From Lutraria lutraria (taxonomy: Eukaryota; Mollusca; Bivalvia; Venerida; Mactridae), in the NCBI GenBank assembly GCA_964023205.1, contig OZ026845.1, forward strand, positions 8,876,001-8,940,000: a DNA stretch of 64,000 nucleotides, in the 5' to 3' direction. Shown piece by piece: positions 33,874 through 45,904 of the stretch (positions are counted from its first letter, which is position 1; each line of letters opens with the position of its first letter). Both the position numbers and the translations under genes were made by a program. The notes under the pieces are model-generated. The model was given only the letters and a program-made list of their open reading frames with translations, searched no databases and was not told the DNA's origin.

Positions 33874-36462
33874 ACATATTTTGAAAATCCACATGTTCAT
33901 CTTTGTAATTTATCAGGGCTTGAGTGTTTTTTTCTGTCATATTTTTGTCACTAATTTGTATAATCCAAGCATTGTCTCTGGTATCAATTTTGTTTGATCT
34001 CAGTCTAATTTCCAGTGTTATATATTGCATGTCTACTTGTCAGAATAACGTAAAATTGTTGACACGATCCTTACTGATTACAATTAGATAAGCAATGAAA
34101 TTGGGGGAAAACGGTCAGGGGTCTAATATAGCACCCGTTGTTTACATATGAAAATAGTTTTCACAGTCGCCTGAGGGTCAAACATGTGTTTTCAAGATGT
34201 AATCAGCGGGTGTGATAAACTAATTAAAAATAATTGGGGTCCAACAATCAATGCATTAATTAGTGACATGAAAACGATTACCAATATCATTCTCTCTTTG
34301 TTGATTAATTCGATAAAAACATATTATTAATATCTGTTGAAAAAAACTTGTGCATCTATGAAATCATAAGACAGAATATAAATATGCGATAGTTTGCAGT
34401 GCTTTGTACGACAATGTATGATATTTCATTGTCTTATTCTTATATTGTTTCGGTGTAAAGAAATGTCTTGAGCAAGGGTTCAAAGTTGTAGTTAAAAGTC
34501 TGAAAAATAGCCACAACCTATGTAGAAAAAGCGTTGATAACGGATAATAATGCATTTATTTTGATATACATGTTTTTATCAGGAAGTTGGAAAAGTTCAA
34601 ACTTTAATGACTTTTTTGTGGTATAAAATGTATGTTGTTTAAATTTTATGACTCATTGTAGATGATCTACTTCATTAGATTTCTTGATATTCTTTGAATG
34701 TTTTAATTTAGGTGTACAGTCAAGCCTTTGTTAGTGGTCACTTCTGAATAATGGCCATCATGTGAATGCCGAAGTCCATTCGTTTAAAGAAGTAGTTGAT
34801 TAATTAAAACAAAATGACCTCTGAATGAAGACCACCTGCCAATAACAGCCACATTTCTATATCCCAAGTTTCTAAACTCATGAACTGTTTGGTATTTGGT
34901 CATATCAGTCAAGCTGAATTAATGTACAGTAAAACCCCTCCAGAGTGGCCCATTGTAGATCAACAACCTCTCTGTAACAACACATTCAAAAGTTACCTAA
35001 GTTGATATTTACAACAACATTTAGAGCAACAACCTCTAAACAACGGCCAATATTTGCAGCACCCACAGGGTGTTGCTCTACAGAGGTTGTACTGTATACA
35101 TGTAATGTACTGCATGTTGCTGTGAACAGTACTAGTCCTGTATTTTATGCCTGTTTAAGTTGTCTCTTCTATACATATATATATATTTTAGTTGTAAGTT
35201 ACTTGTGGCCTTTTGTTTCCTGTATTATGCTTTTCACATATAATAGAATGTGGGATGCCTAATCATCTGATGGTTTTAATACTGGTTTTATTTTGTCATG
35301 GCATTGAGTTAAAACAAATCAAGCCGACAAGAATCAGACTTTGCAAATAATGGTGGATTTTCTGATAGACTGTGTTGGTCTGATGAAGAATCTTATCTCA
35401 TTTAGTTCATCCGCCTGGCAAATTTCCTCTCAGTCCAAAAGAATTTCAAGCTTGTCGGACCGACTGTCCGAAAAGTCTCAAGCAAAATGTAACACAAGAC
35501 AGAGTTATTATAACTATTACATTTGTATTAGACATTTAATTACACCAATTCAGTAGGCTTACACACAAACAGCTATATATTTATGATAATATTAAAATTA
35601 ACAACTTGACAATGTGTCATTACAATATTTGTATATCATTACATCAGTCACAAAAGTAAATCCATGTGAAAGTTCTTCATTTTATATATTCATTGCCTTT
35701 TCCACATTATAAATTCTTTCTGCAGCAATGCTTTGAGCTTGTCTCACCTCATTTTCAATGATTTCATCAAAATGATACTGTCCTATGAATGTACGTATGT
35801 TCAGTCTGACTCCTTTTGTCTCTTTATTTTATTGGGCAAATCTAAGGCAGAACCATCTGACTTTTCAAGAGAACTTGCTATGAAAAATCCTGGTTGTATG
35901 TTATCTGGTTAAGAATAGTCGTGATCAATCTCACTAATACCCATGTGATCTGTAAAATAAATATGTAAAGAATATACATGTACGCAAAGCATTCACTTGA
36001 TCAATCTAAACATTGGCAACATTACATGAACATTTTAACGAATTGAAACTAACAAACAACCAAAATTTACACGCATGCTAGTGGAAAGAAATTCATATTT
36101 TAAGCATTGTTTGTTTCCCGATCCATAATTTTACTGTATCATATAAACAGACTCGAGTTTGCAGTCCGTGCGAAACAAATACGTTAAAAACTAACATACA
36201 ATTGAGATCGCGAAAATATATGACAAAATCAATCCGAGGCTCGAATATTTCATATAAAACATATAAACGGAATAATTGTTCATTACAACAACCTTGTCAT
36301 ATATCTAAATATTAATTATCACCATTTTCGTAGTAAAATACCTTTAGTTGTCATAGTTTTTGACGATATTGATTTCCTGTTGATAAAATTGTCTTATCCG
36401 CCGGTATCCTCGTATGACGTCATTCAGAGGCGACAATTCAAATTACCGCTAAATTGAAAGGG
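33874..36462. other. Interior of the 8.8-kb transposon, no gene recognised
   Basis: AT-rich, with short open frames only. It includes a segment at about 34061-34340 resembling 21888-22145 in the other large transposon, the MITE at 34927-35094 and, at 36400-36462, the inner inverted continuation of the right arm. If a captured gene fragment exists here I could not identify it. Confidence 0.5.
34927..35094. mobile_element. Tigger/pogo-like MITE, copy 1 (168 bp)
   Basis: Ends CAGTAAAACCCCTCCAGAGT and, reversed, CAGTACAACCTCTGTAGAG, each flanked by TA. CAGT ends and TA duplications are typical of pogo/Tigger-type Tc1-mariner derivatives. A related copy lies at 45231-45404. No coding capacity. 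Confidence 0.75.
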
Positions 36463-38363
36463 TGTTTCACGAATGTCGAGATGAATGTCGATTGTCGAGC
36501 TTGACATTCGAAATTTCATTACTTTGACGGCTATATACAGTCCGTTTCACGAATGTCGAGATGAATGTCGATTGTCGAGCTAGACATTCGAAATTTCATT
36601 ACTTTGACGGCTATACAGTTCGTTTTTCGAATGTCGAGATGAATGTCGATTGTCTAGCTAGACATTCGAAATTTCATTACTTTGACTGCTATACAGTTCG
36701 TTTTTCGAATGTCGAGATGAATGTCGATTGTCTAGCTAGACATTCGAAATTTCATTACTTTGACGACTATATACAGTCCGTTTTTCGAATGTCGAGATGA
36801 ATGTCGATTGTCGAGCTAGACATTCGAAATTTCATTACTTTGACGACTATATCCAGTCCGTTTTTCGAATGTCGAGATGAATGTCGATTGTCGAGCTAGA
36901 CATTCGAAATTTCATTACTTTGACGGCGATACAGTTCGTTTTTCGAATGTCGAGATGAATGTCGATTGTCTAGCTAGACATTCGAAATTTCATTACTTTG
37001 ACGGCTATATACAGTCCGTTTTTCGAATGTCGAGATGAATGTCGATTGTCTAGCTAGACATTCGAAATTTCATTACTTTGACGGCTGTATACAGTCCGTT
37101 TTTCGAATGTCGAGGTGAATGTCGATTGTCGAGCTAGACATTCGAAATTTACATTATTATGTTAGCCATACAGCCTGTTTCACGAATGTCGAGATGAATG
37201 TCGATTGTCTAGCTAGACATTCGAAATTTCATTACTTTGACGGCGATACAGTTCGTTTTTCGAATGTCGAGATGAATGTCGATTGTCTAGCTAGACATTC
37301 GAAATTTCATTACTTTGACGGCTATATACAGTCCGTTTTTCGAATGTCGAGGTGAATGTCGATTGTCGAGCTAGACATTCGAAATTTCATTACTTTGACG
37401 GCTATACAGTTCGTTTTTCGAATGTCGAGATGAATGTCGATTGTCTAGCTAGACATTCGAAATTTACATTATTATGATAGCCATACAGCCTGTTTCACGA
37501 ATGTCGAGATGAATGTCGATTGTCGAGCTAGACATTCGAAATTTACATTATTCTGATGGCCATACAGCCTGTTTCACGAATGTCGAGATGAATGTCGATT
37601 GTCGAGCTAGACATTCGAAGTTTCATTACTTTGACGGCGATACAGTCCGTTTTTCGAATGTCGAGATGAATGTCGATTGTCGAGCTAGACATTCGAAATT
37701 TCATTACTTTGACGGCGATACAGTCCGTTTTTCGAATGTCGAGATGAATGTCGATTGTCTAGCTAGACATTCGAAATTTCATTACTTTGACTGCTATACA
37801 GTTGGTTTTTGAATGTCGAGATGAATGTCGATTGTCTAGCTAGACATTCGAAATTTCATTACTTTGACGGCTATATACAGTCCGTTTTTCGAATGTCGAG
37901 ATGAATGTCGATTGTCGAGCTAGACATTCGAAATTTCATTACTTTGACGGCTATACAGTTCGTTTTTCGTATGTCGAGATGAATGTCGATTGTCTAGCTA
38001 GACATTCGAAATTTCGTTACTTTGACGACGATACAGTCGTAACTTCGAATGTCGAGATGAATGTCGATTGTCTAGCTAGACATTCGAAATTTCATTACTT
38101 TGACGACTATATACAGTCCGTTTTTCGAATGTCGAGATGAATGTCGATTGTCTAGCTAGACATTGGAAATTTCATTACTTTGACGGCTATATACAGTCCT
38201 TTATTCGAATGTCGAGATGAATGTCGATTGTCGAGCTAGACATTCGAAATTTACATTATTATGATAGCCATACAGCCTGTTTCACGAATGTCGAGATGAA
38301 TGTCGATTGTCGAGCTAGACATTGAATGTCGATTGTCGATTGCATTGCCAACTTCACACACAT
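36463..38363 (+). repeat. 78-bp satellite array, right arm of the 8.8-kb transposon
   Basis: About 24 units in inverted orientation relative to the left arm. Counting inwards from the outer end, the first ten or so units match the left arm one for one, including private changes: TTGGAAATTT in unit 2, CGTAACTTCG in unit 4, TCGTATGTC in unit 5, GGTTTTTGAATG in unit 7 and TTCTGATGGCC in unit 10. The periodic open frame at 37513-37812 translates identically to that at 30147-30446. Confidence 0.95.
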
Positions 38364-38372
38364 CCTGATTAC

Positions 38373-39108
38373 TCCCATTACATCGGAGAGTGACGTATCA
38401 TCAGCAAGACCTTATTTTCCTCAAAAACCTCCAAGATCTGATTCAAACTAAGACTACCAAGGAAACACATGGGTATCAACAGCTATGCATCATCTACCAC
38501 ATGTCAACGCAAGTTTGTACTGTCAACTGATGTATCCAGATTTTCGCATAAATTGATGGATGGAAGGTGTAAGGTATGGCGTCATCAAGGCGCGGGTAGT
38601 GAAGGCGTTGGTTGCCATCTAGAAATACAGGGTTAATAGTAGATCCTCTCAATTAAGGCATAGATGCCAATATATTGTAGTAGAGGCAAATGGCAGCAGC
38701 ACTCATCACTGAATGTTGTGAACTTTCACCTTCGAGTCACTTCATTTATAAGACATACAAATTTAATTCCCCTGCTATATGAACACCATCCAGGTAATCC
38801 ACGCCCGCACATGTACATCCTGTCTATTTATGGGTGGCTGCCTATTGATTACAGCGACGCACAATTAAAGTAATCATGTACTGTGCTAGCAGGATAGCAT
38901 TAGAAATGCTTACCACATGGGACAATAAACGTTTAGCTAAAAATGGTTCCCATGCCAAGTATCACGACAATGATGAAATCAACGTGTTTGGTTGTGACTT
39001 GACATTGCCTTTTTTAATCTAAAAGCAATAGAATTGGTTTGTTTAGGCTTCAGCATAACAAACAGTGAACTTAAAACGTATTGCGTGCAATTCCAGTCAA
39101 CTTGTATT
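38373..39108. other. Intergenic, nothing recognised
   Basis: Flank of the 8.8-kb transposon. Mixed composition, somewhat less AT-rich than elsewhere, with one short open frame of no recognisable family (38664-38873). Confidence 0.5.
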
Positions 39109-39440
39109 AAACAAGAGGTGTATTTCAAACACACGAGCCTGCTAAACGCCACCTGGATAGTAATTTCCGATTTTTAATCGGTCAAGGACTTGACCGTTGA
39201 CCTTCCGATCTCGTAATCAATTAGGGTCATCTTGTAATGAACAACCCCCCTTCCTATTCTGAGGACCACAGGCAAAATTACTCTCTAGTTATTGGCAGAT
39301 ATAGTCTTCATGTTGTATGTCTTTTTATGTTGTAGGTCAACGTGACCTCAAAGTGTGACATACTGACCTCAAAACTAAAAGAAGTCACTTACATGTGATT
39401 ACAAACCTCTCAACACTTCTTCGAAGTGTGAGAGATTAAT
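39109..39440 (+). repeat. AACAAGAGGTGT dispersed repeat, copy 1
   Basis: Starts AACAAGAG followed by a decayed hairpin (GGTGTATTTCAAACACAC), then CTGGATAGTAATT, GACCGTTGACC, CAATTAGGGTCATCTTG and TCTGAGGACCA. The order and sequence of blocks match 52446-52712. The 3' end is approximate. Confidence 0.6.
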
Positions 39441-39497
39441 GAATAAAATATTTTCAATGGTATTGCAGTAAAAAGAAACGAATTCCTACATGAAAAT

Positions 39498-39615
39498 GGC
39501 CGTCATCTTGAAAAGGGCTGCCATTTTGGAAAATCAAATGGCTAACGTGCTTTTTTGGAAAAAGACACATTGAACTACATCTGTGCCAATTTTGGTGCTT
39601 GTATCGCCAACTGAA
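39498..39615 (-). repeat. Dispersed repeat with AAAAGCACGTTAGCCA, copy 2
   Basis: Reversed relative to 27985-28140: AAAATGGCAGCC, TGGCTAACGTGCTTTTTT, CAATTTTGGTGCTTGTATC and AACTGAAAGATT follow each other on the plus strand. Confidence 0.65.
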
Positions 39616-41585
39616 AGATTTTGAGATATTTTCTATTTAATCTGCCCAACTATTCACAGATAGCTAAAGTTAACTTATTGCATAAATCACATTTATCATT
39701 AACTAAAAATACTATTTAGATTAAAATACACAAATCAATGCTAAAAGCAGACATTGAACAAAGTTACATATGTTCAGAAACATATTCATATTATCGACAA
39801 GATATTTCGTCATTAATTTATCAAAGGACTAAAGGGAGGTAATTTCATTACATTACCTAACCTATGTAACCAGTCTAGCTAGTCTACAATAAGACAATGT
39901 TCTAGTTTTATATATTTTAAGTTTTATATATCAGGAAATCAAGAATCAAACAACAAGAGAGCGTAGATTCATTTTGTATTTATTATAACAGATAGCATTT
40001 ATTTTTCAGACAATTTATTAACAAAATCTGAATCATCTGTAATTTTTCTTCACCCATAAAACAGTATATACATCATCATATATACAGATTATACAGCAAA
40101 AAAACATAAGTTACATATCTAATATACAATCAGCAAAAAAGCCCTGACCTATTCTAAGAACCATTTGTCTGTACTGAATAAACAAAGGGTGTCCTTAAGT
40201 CATTTAAGGGACCTGTTGCTTATAAATACATTGAACAATCATGTTAAATACATGAATGAGACGCCAACATATTTCATGTACAATGTACTTATCTTGACTC
40301 AAATGGCACTTTTAATACCTCATCACCTACACATGGACTGTTCTAATCACTAGCAGTATGATAATCATTAACACGGTATAAAAGAAAGAAAAAACATGAT
40401 TAATCTTAAACCCTTACTTAAATACATGAAAGGTATGTCTATGAAGCAACATTCAAACATGTATAATAACAGAGGATGCAAACAGTAACCAAATAATTCA
40501 TCAAAACAGAGAATACAAACTTGATTATTTATTAACAATTCACCTATCAGTTCTTTTTGCGTCACACAAGGTTTCATGAATACCTGATAAATAAATAATG
40601 ACACATTGATGAAATTTCTAAATATTTGGAATAAGACCAAAGGAACTCAATTTAGTAAGTAATGAAACTAAACAGGTAAATGCAAAGGTAAATAAATATG
40701 TCGATATCATCTTACATTTTCCCTAAAAACTTTTGATAAATTTTAATTATTTTGTCATCTGAATACTGCAAAAAATGGATATATGAACAACCAGAACAGA
40801 GTATGCCCTTCTGAAGTTAATGTTAAACATTCTTCTCAGATCAAGCAAAGTTGGATATAAAGAGAATCAACTGTATAAAGGTAACACTACACTTTAATTT
40901 ACCTGGCTTCATCGTAGAAGTCATTATTTGATAACCATGATTCGTCACTTCTTTAGTCTCTATTAATTATTGTTCTGAAATTACTTTGGCAGCAAAAGTA
41001 CTAGTATGTCATATGAACTAAAATGAAAGTTAAAAAGCCAATTTTACAGCAATAATTTATTATCACTCTATATAATAACCAGATAACAAGACACCAATGA
41101 TATATCATCAAAGCATAATGGTGCGAATGTATGATTCAATTTTGAATGAAAAAATATACATCTACAAATAGATGTCTAAAAGAAATAACAGAACATAGAG
41201 TAACATTAATCTATCTAGTGAATATTTTTTTAAACAATGTGTAGACTTAACACAATATTCAAACAAAATATATAATACAGCAATTGATAGAATCAATACA
41301 AAATACATAACAGCCAATCAAATGATAGCATGTATTGATAACAACCAATCACATCATTTCTTACATTTATCAATGCTTCTACATTGGGAAAGACAATTAT
41401 ACATTCAGAGGCCAGAAAACATACTAACATTGACCCATGAACTTATTTCATTATTAAATTTGCTACATTTCAAAAGATGCATATTCATTATTGAGCATAC
41501 ATAAATAAATCATATGGATGAAAAGGTCAACAAGAAATAATAAAACAGGTCTTCAAAAATATTTGCAGAATATGTAAAATGATTT
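39616..41585. other. Intergenic, nothing recognised
   Basis: AT-rich sequence downstream of the MYO9 gene. Small open frames at 40165-40353 and 40368-40640 have no recognisable similarity. Confidence 0.55.
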
Positions 41586-41836
41586 TATTTGTTTGTTTGT
41601 TTGAGTTTTACACCAGGTCTCTTTTCAACAGTGCAGAGTCATGAGGTGGACAGTTCAACTAACCATCGTTCCTGAGAAGAACCAGTACTACACACCAATC
41701 CTCCATAAACAACTGCCTACTTTCTCACATAAAGAGATATGATTGGTAGCTGTGCTGGAACTCATGACCCTCTATCAGTGAGAGGTTACAGTGATTTGAA
41801 GCCAGCAATCTTAACCACATGACCACCGAGGCGCGG
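41586..41836 (-). mobile_element. tRNA-derived SINE, family A, near full-length copy
   Basis: On the minus strand it has a tRNA-like head (GTGGTCATGTGGTTAAGATT, GCTTCAAATCACTGTAACCT, B-box region GGGTCATGAGTTCC), a body with AGTACTGG and AGGAACGATGG, and a tail with TGTTGAAAAGAGACCTGGTG and GTAAAACTCAAACAAACAA. It matches 3779-4036 along its length. Confidence 0.75.
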
Positions 41837-43126
41837 GTATTATGATGTTATATGATCAGTAATAAATGCATGGTATGGCGAGTAACAATGGTAACTGATT
41901 TGGTAAAGTAATACCTGCTTCCCATATACGCGTGGTAACACCAACCCATGGACTTAAACATAAACAGTCATAACAAACAAACATACATTGTAATTGATCA
42001 GTCTGGGAATAAATCTGTTATTTCAATAAAATATGAACAAATCAACCATGAAATAATTTCTTACACATTTTTACAGCAGAAAAAAACAAGCAACTACATG
42101 TATTTATTTTCCCCATACATGTATTTGATTAGTAAAACAATCAAGGTTCAGGTAACACAATTTGAACAATAAAAATTTGGGCCATAAAAATTCAACTCTA
42201 ATAAAATAATGTAATGCATATAATTATCTCTGATGCGTTTGAAGGCACAATACTTGAATAATTCACCTTTCGATATTTCAGGGATGCTTTTTTACAGTGT
42301 CCCCATCCCAAAAAAAACAGCCAACAAATGTTACATCTTGACAAAAAGGTGTACTTAAGACTATTGTATTTAAGCTAAAAGTAACAGTTAACTGTTTAAG
42401 CAGTATGTTTTTTTAATATGGTGGCAGATCAGGTGATAGAACCTCATAAAAGTGTATGTGGGTCTTAGGATAAACTTGTACATCTTTATGATACAAACCT
42501 AAGTTTATCCTCTTGGAATAAAATTGTCATGAATTTCTTTCAAAATCTATCAATTAAAACTTATCTTAATTTGTAAGTCACTGAGGAACAGAAGAAATGA
42601 CTTGAACTGTAGCACAGATAGAATATAGTAAAGTGACCAGACAGTTTATGTCATGACAGTCTTGTGGCACCCTTGATGTATTTTTTGTTCAAATTCAAGT
42701 TTTGCTAGTGAATTTATAAAATGTCTTGTCAGTTCAGGGCTTGATACTGCAGTAATAGCAATCTAACCAGAGAAAGAAATGGATGATGAAATGATGAAAT
42801 TTTAATGAATTGATTGTGTCTAAGCTAAACAGAGTTATACATGAATTATTGTCTCAAAATTCTTTACATTGTCAACAAAGAAGCACTAACTTGCACCATA
42901 AACTGATATACTCTGCACTGATGCATATTAAATGGAAACGATGAAGTACTGAGGAAGATCACACACTTAATGGTCCAACAATATTCTGTCATAGCAATCA
43001 AATAAATACAAATCACTTCTAGGCCAGAAGAAAACTGTCATATACTTAATGATTACAGACAAACAGTAAACATGCATAAGAAACGTAAAACAATTTCAAT
43101 CTTTCAGTCAAAAGTCAATTTTTTTA
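41837..43126. other. Intergenic, nothing recognised
   Basis: AT-rich sequence without open frames of interest or clear repeats. Confidence 0.55.
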
Positions 43127-44225
43127 GATGACTGGCTTGTCATAAGACTGGTTTACAGTAAAACTACAAACTGTGGGTAAAGTAAGCATGTCCTAGACTG
43201 GTATTCAGTAAAACTACAGACTGTAAATAAAGTCAGCTTGTCATAAACTGGTTTACAATAAAACTAAAGACTGGGTTCATCCAGATTGTCATAGACTGGT
43301 TAACAGTATAATTACAGAATGAGAGAAGTCATAGCTTGTCATAGACTGGTTTAAAGTAAAACTACAGACTGGGTTCACTCAACTTGTCATAGACTGGTTT
43401 ACAATAAAACTACAGAATATGGGTTTACTCAGCTTGTCATAGACTGGTTTAAAGTAAAACTACAGATTGGGTTCAATCAACTTGTCATAGACTGGTTTAC
43501 AATAAAACTACAGACTATGGGTTTACTCAGCTTGTCATAGACTGGTTAACAATAAAACTACAGACTCTGGGTTCACTCAGCATGTCATAGATTGGTTTAA
43601 AGTAAAACTACAGACTGTGGGTTTACTCAGCATGTCATAGACTGGTTTAAAGTAAAACTACAGACTGTGGGTTCACTCAGCATGTCATAGACTGTTTTAC
43701 AATAAAACTACAGACTGTGGGTTTACTCAGCATGTCATAGATTGGTTTACAATAAAACTACTGACTGTGGGTAAAGTTAGCATGTCATAGACTGGTTTAC
43801 AATAAAACCACAGACTGTTGGTTCACTCAGCTTGTCATAGACTGGTTTACAGTAAACACAGACTGTGGGTTCACTCAGCTTGTCATAGACTGGTTTACAA
43901 TAAAACTACAGACTGTGGGTAAAGTTAGCATGTCATAGATTGGTTTAAAGTAAAACTACAGACTGTGGGTTCACTCAACTTGTCATAGACTGGTTTACAA
44001 TTAAACTACAGACTGGGGGTAAAGTTAGCATGTCATAGACTGGTTTACAATAAAACTACAGACTGGGTTCACTCAGCTTGTCATAGATTGGTTAACAGTA
44101 TAATTACAGAATGAGAGTAAAGTCAGCTTGTCATAGACTGGTTTAAAGTAAAACTACAAGACTGTGGGTTCACTCAGCTTGTCATAGACTGGTTTACAAC
44201 AAAATTACAGAATTGAAGTGAAGTC
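43127..44225. repeat. 50-bp tandem array
   Basis: About 22 copies of a unit of about 50 bp: CTTGTCATAGACTGGTTTAC, AATAAAACTACAGACTGTGG and GTTCACTCAG. Variants alternate at the last block (GTTCACTCAG, GTTTACTCAG, GTAAAGTTAG). Indels of a few bases between copies prevent any long open frame. Confidence 0.95.
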
Positions 44226-45230
44226 ACCTTGACATAGACATGATTTAGGATCAATGTTAACAAGTAATTAGACACATTGGGTAAGAAATATCACATATAC
44301 ACTTCAGCATAACACCTTTTGTTAACATTGTTTTCAATTTTGACCAACTTACATAAACCAATTCAATCAAAATACAAAAACACATCACTACCACAACATC
44401 ATAATATAATATGCATTAATATAACATATCACAATTTAATATCATTCATATTATTGTTAAAATCACATATAGGACATATGTATTTTGAGAAATGAGACAT
44501 GAAGTCTAATTATAATTAAACATGGGACAAACACAAGTTTACATAATGTATTTGTAACTCATCTTTGATTTTAAGCAAACAATTAGCAGCTGACATGATA
44601 AAAACCTTGTATTTTTCATTTATTACACTTGTACACTAGACAGGAGTCTCTATCCAAGTGACCAGATTAACCACCCGGACCAAACAACAGATATAACTTA
44701 ACTCAGAGTAATAAAATTTTGAATTTTGTTAGCATTTGAAGAAAATTATAAATCGCAATATATCATGATTCACAAATTTACCCTTAGGATTCAGCAACAT
44801 TTAAACAAGTTGTGAAAACATTTCCAGAATAGTCATAACAATAGCAATGAATTTATACATGATAAGCATAAACTTAGCCAATTAGTTAAATGTACATGAT
44901 TTCTTATCAAAAACAACAATAACAACACAATGCCCATTGTTTTATCAATAAGTCAATTCATCCAACAGTTCAAGACAGCCTTTTAAAGTGCTCTGGTCTT
45001 ATATAACCCAATAATTACAAAATATGTGAAACAGAACTGTACATTATTCACTTGCTATAGGTTTTGCACATCATGTGTTTTATGAAATGTGGGCTAGACA
45101 AGCTAGGGACTATATGATGGTTCAACTAACTTGCTATGATGTTACACGTATTTGTCCACAAAATGAAAAATTCTATACCATCACAAGTATACAAATATAA
45201 TAAATATCGCAAGAAGATTACATTAACATA
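44226..45230. other. Intergenic, nothing recognised
   Basis: AT-rich spacer between the 50-bp array and a small MITE. Confidence 0.55.
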
Positions 45231-45404
45231 CAGTGCAACCTCTCCAAAGCAACACCCTTTGGGAGTAGCAAAATAACGTTGTTGTTGAGAGGTTTTTGCT
45301 CTAGAGGTCAAATTAGTAGTCAAATCGTACAGTAGGAAAAAATAAAGCTGTTGTTGAAGGGAGGTTATTGCTCAAGAAAGGGCCACTCTGGAGAGGTTGT
45401 ACTG
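45231..45404. mobile_element. Tigger/pogo-like MITE, copy 2 (174 bp)
   Basis: Ends CAGTGCAACCTCTCCAAAG and, reversed, CAGTACAACCTCTCCAGAGT, flanked by TA on both sides. It is related to 34927-35094 at the ends and in the internal TTGCTCTA and GAGGTTRTTG motifs. Confidence 0.75.
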
Positions 45405-45516
45405 TACTATATATTAGTACAAAATGTGATGGACAAAATAGTCAAATACAAACAGTCATCTCAAAGCATGAGCAGTGTGAATTTTGATTTAAAAGATACA
45501 AGATAAGAATAGCATT

Positions 45517-45589
45517 TCGAGGGCTCAGCGCTGCCGTAACTTGTTCTTATTTCAATATGAGTTACGCCACTGTTGCGTTGAACCCTCGA
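45517..45589. repeat. Hairpin element, arms of about 25-30 bp
   Basis: TCGAGGGCTCAGCG...GCCGTAACT pairs with AGTTACGCC...CGTTGAACCCTCGA across a loop of about 18 bp. It is relatively CpG-rich for this intergenic region. A very short MITE or a structured RNA is possible. Confidence 0.7.
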
Positions 45590-45904
45590 TTTGTTCAAGG
45601 AAAAGTTGAATGTGGACTGTTGTATGTAGATAGTTATTAAACATATGTTACATAAAATGACCAGTAACAAATCAACAAATGTGCTGTAAGTCTAACTGTC
45701 AAACTAAGAACAGACAATACCCTGAGAACACATGTAACTAATTATAACAATATAACAATCAAAGATAAACTAAACAAGGTAGCTGATCATGTTAAGAGAC
45801 CTAATCCAATTAAACAGTCATCTTTAATTAGTGAACACAATTTATCTGTTGATATTTGAAACATCATGTCTTTCAAAGTTTAAATTTTTATCATTCTCTA
45901 TCCA

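Larger units (their letters stand above)
29589..38363. mobile_element. Foldback/MULE-like transposon, 8.8 kb, with satellite inverted arms
   Basis: Both ends read inward ATGTGTGTGAAGTTGGCAAT and are flanked by the direct 9-bp repeat CCTGATTAC (29580-29588 and 38364-38372), so the borders are exact. Each end then enters a long array of a 78-bp unit (arms 29589-32054 and 36463-38363). Inside the arrays the inverted similarity continues as ACCCTTTCA...TGACGTCA...ACGAGGATA. A 9-bp duplication with very long inverted ends is characteristic of Mutator-like and foldback elements. The 4.4-kb interior has no recognisable transposase and carries a nested hAT-like element and a small Tigger-like MITE. 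Non-autonomous status is inferred. Confidence 0.88.

Noticed and set aside
34730..34870. Further MITE starting GTACAGTCAAGCCTTTG
   Set aside because: The start resembles pogo-type ends, but no matching inverted right end could be found.
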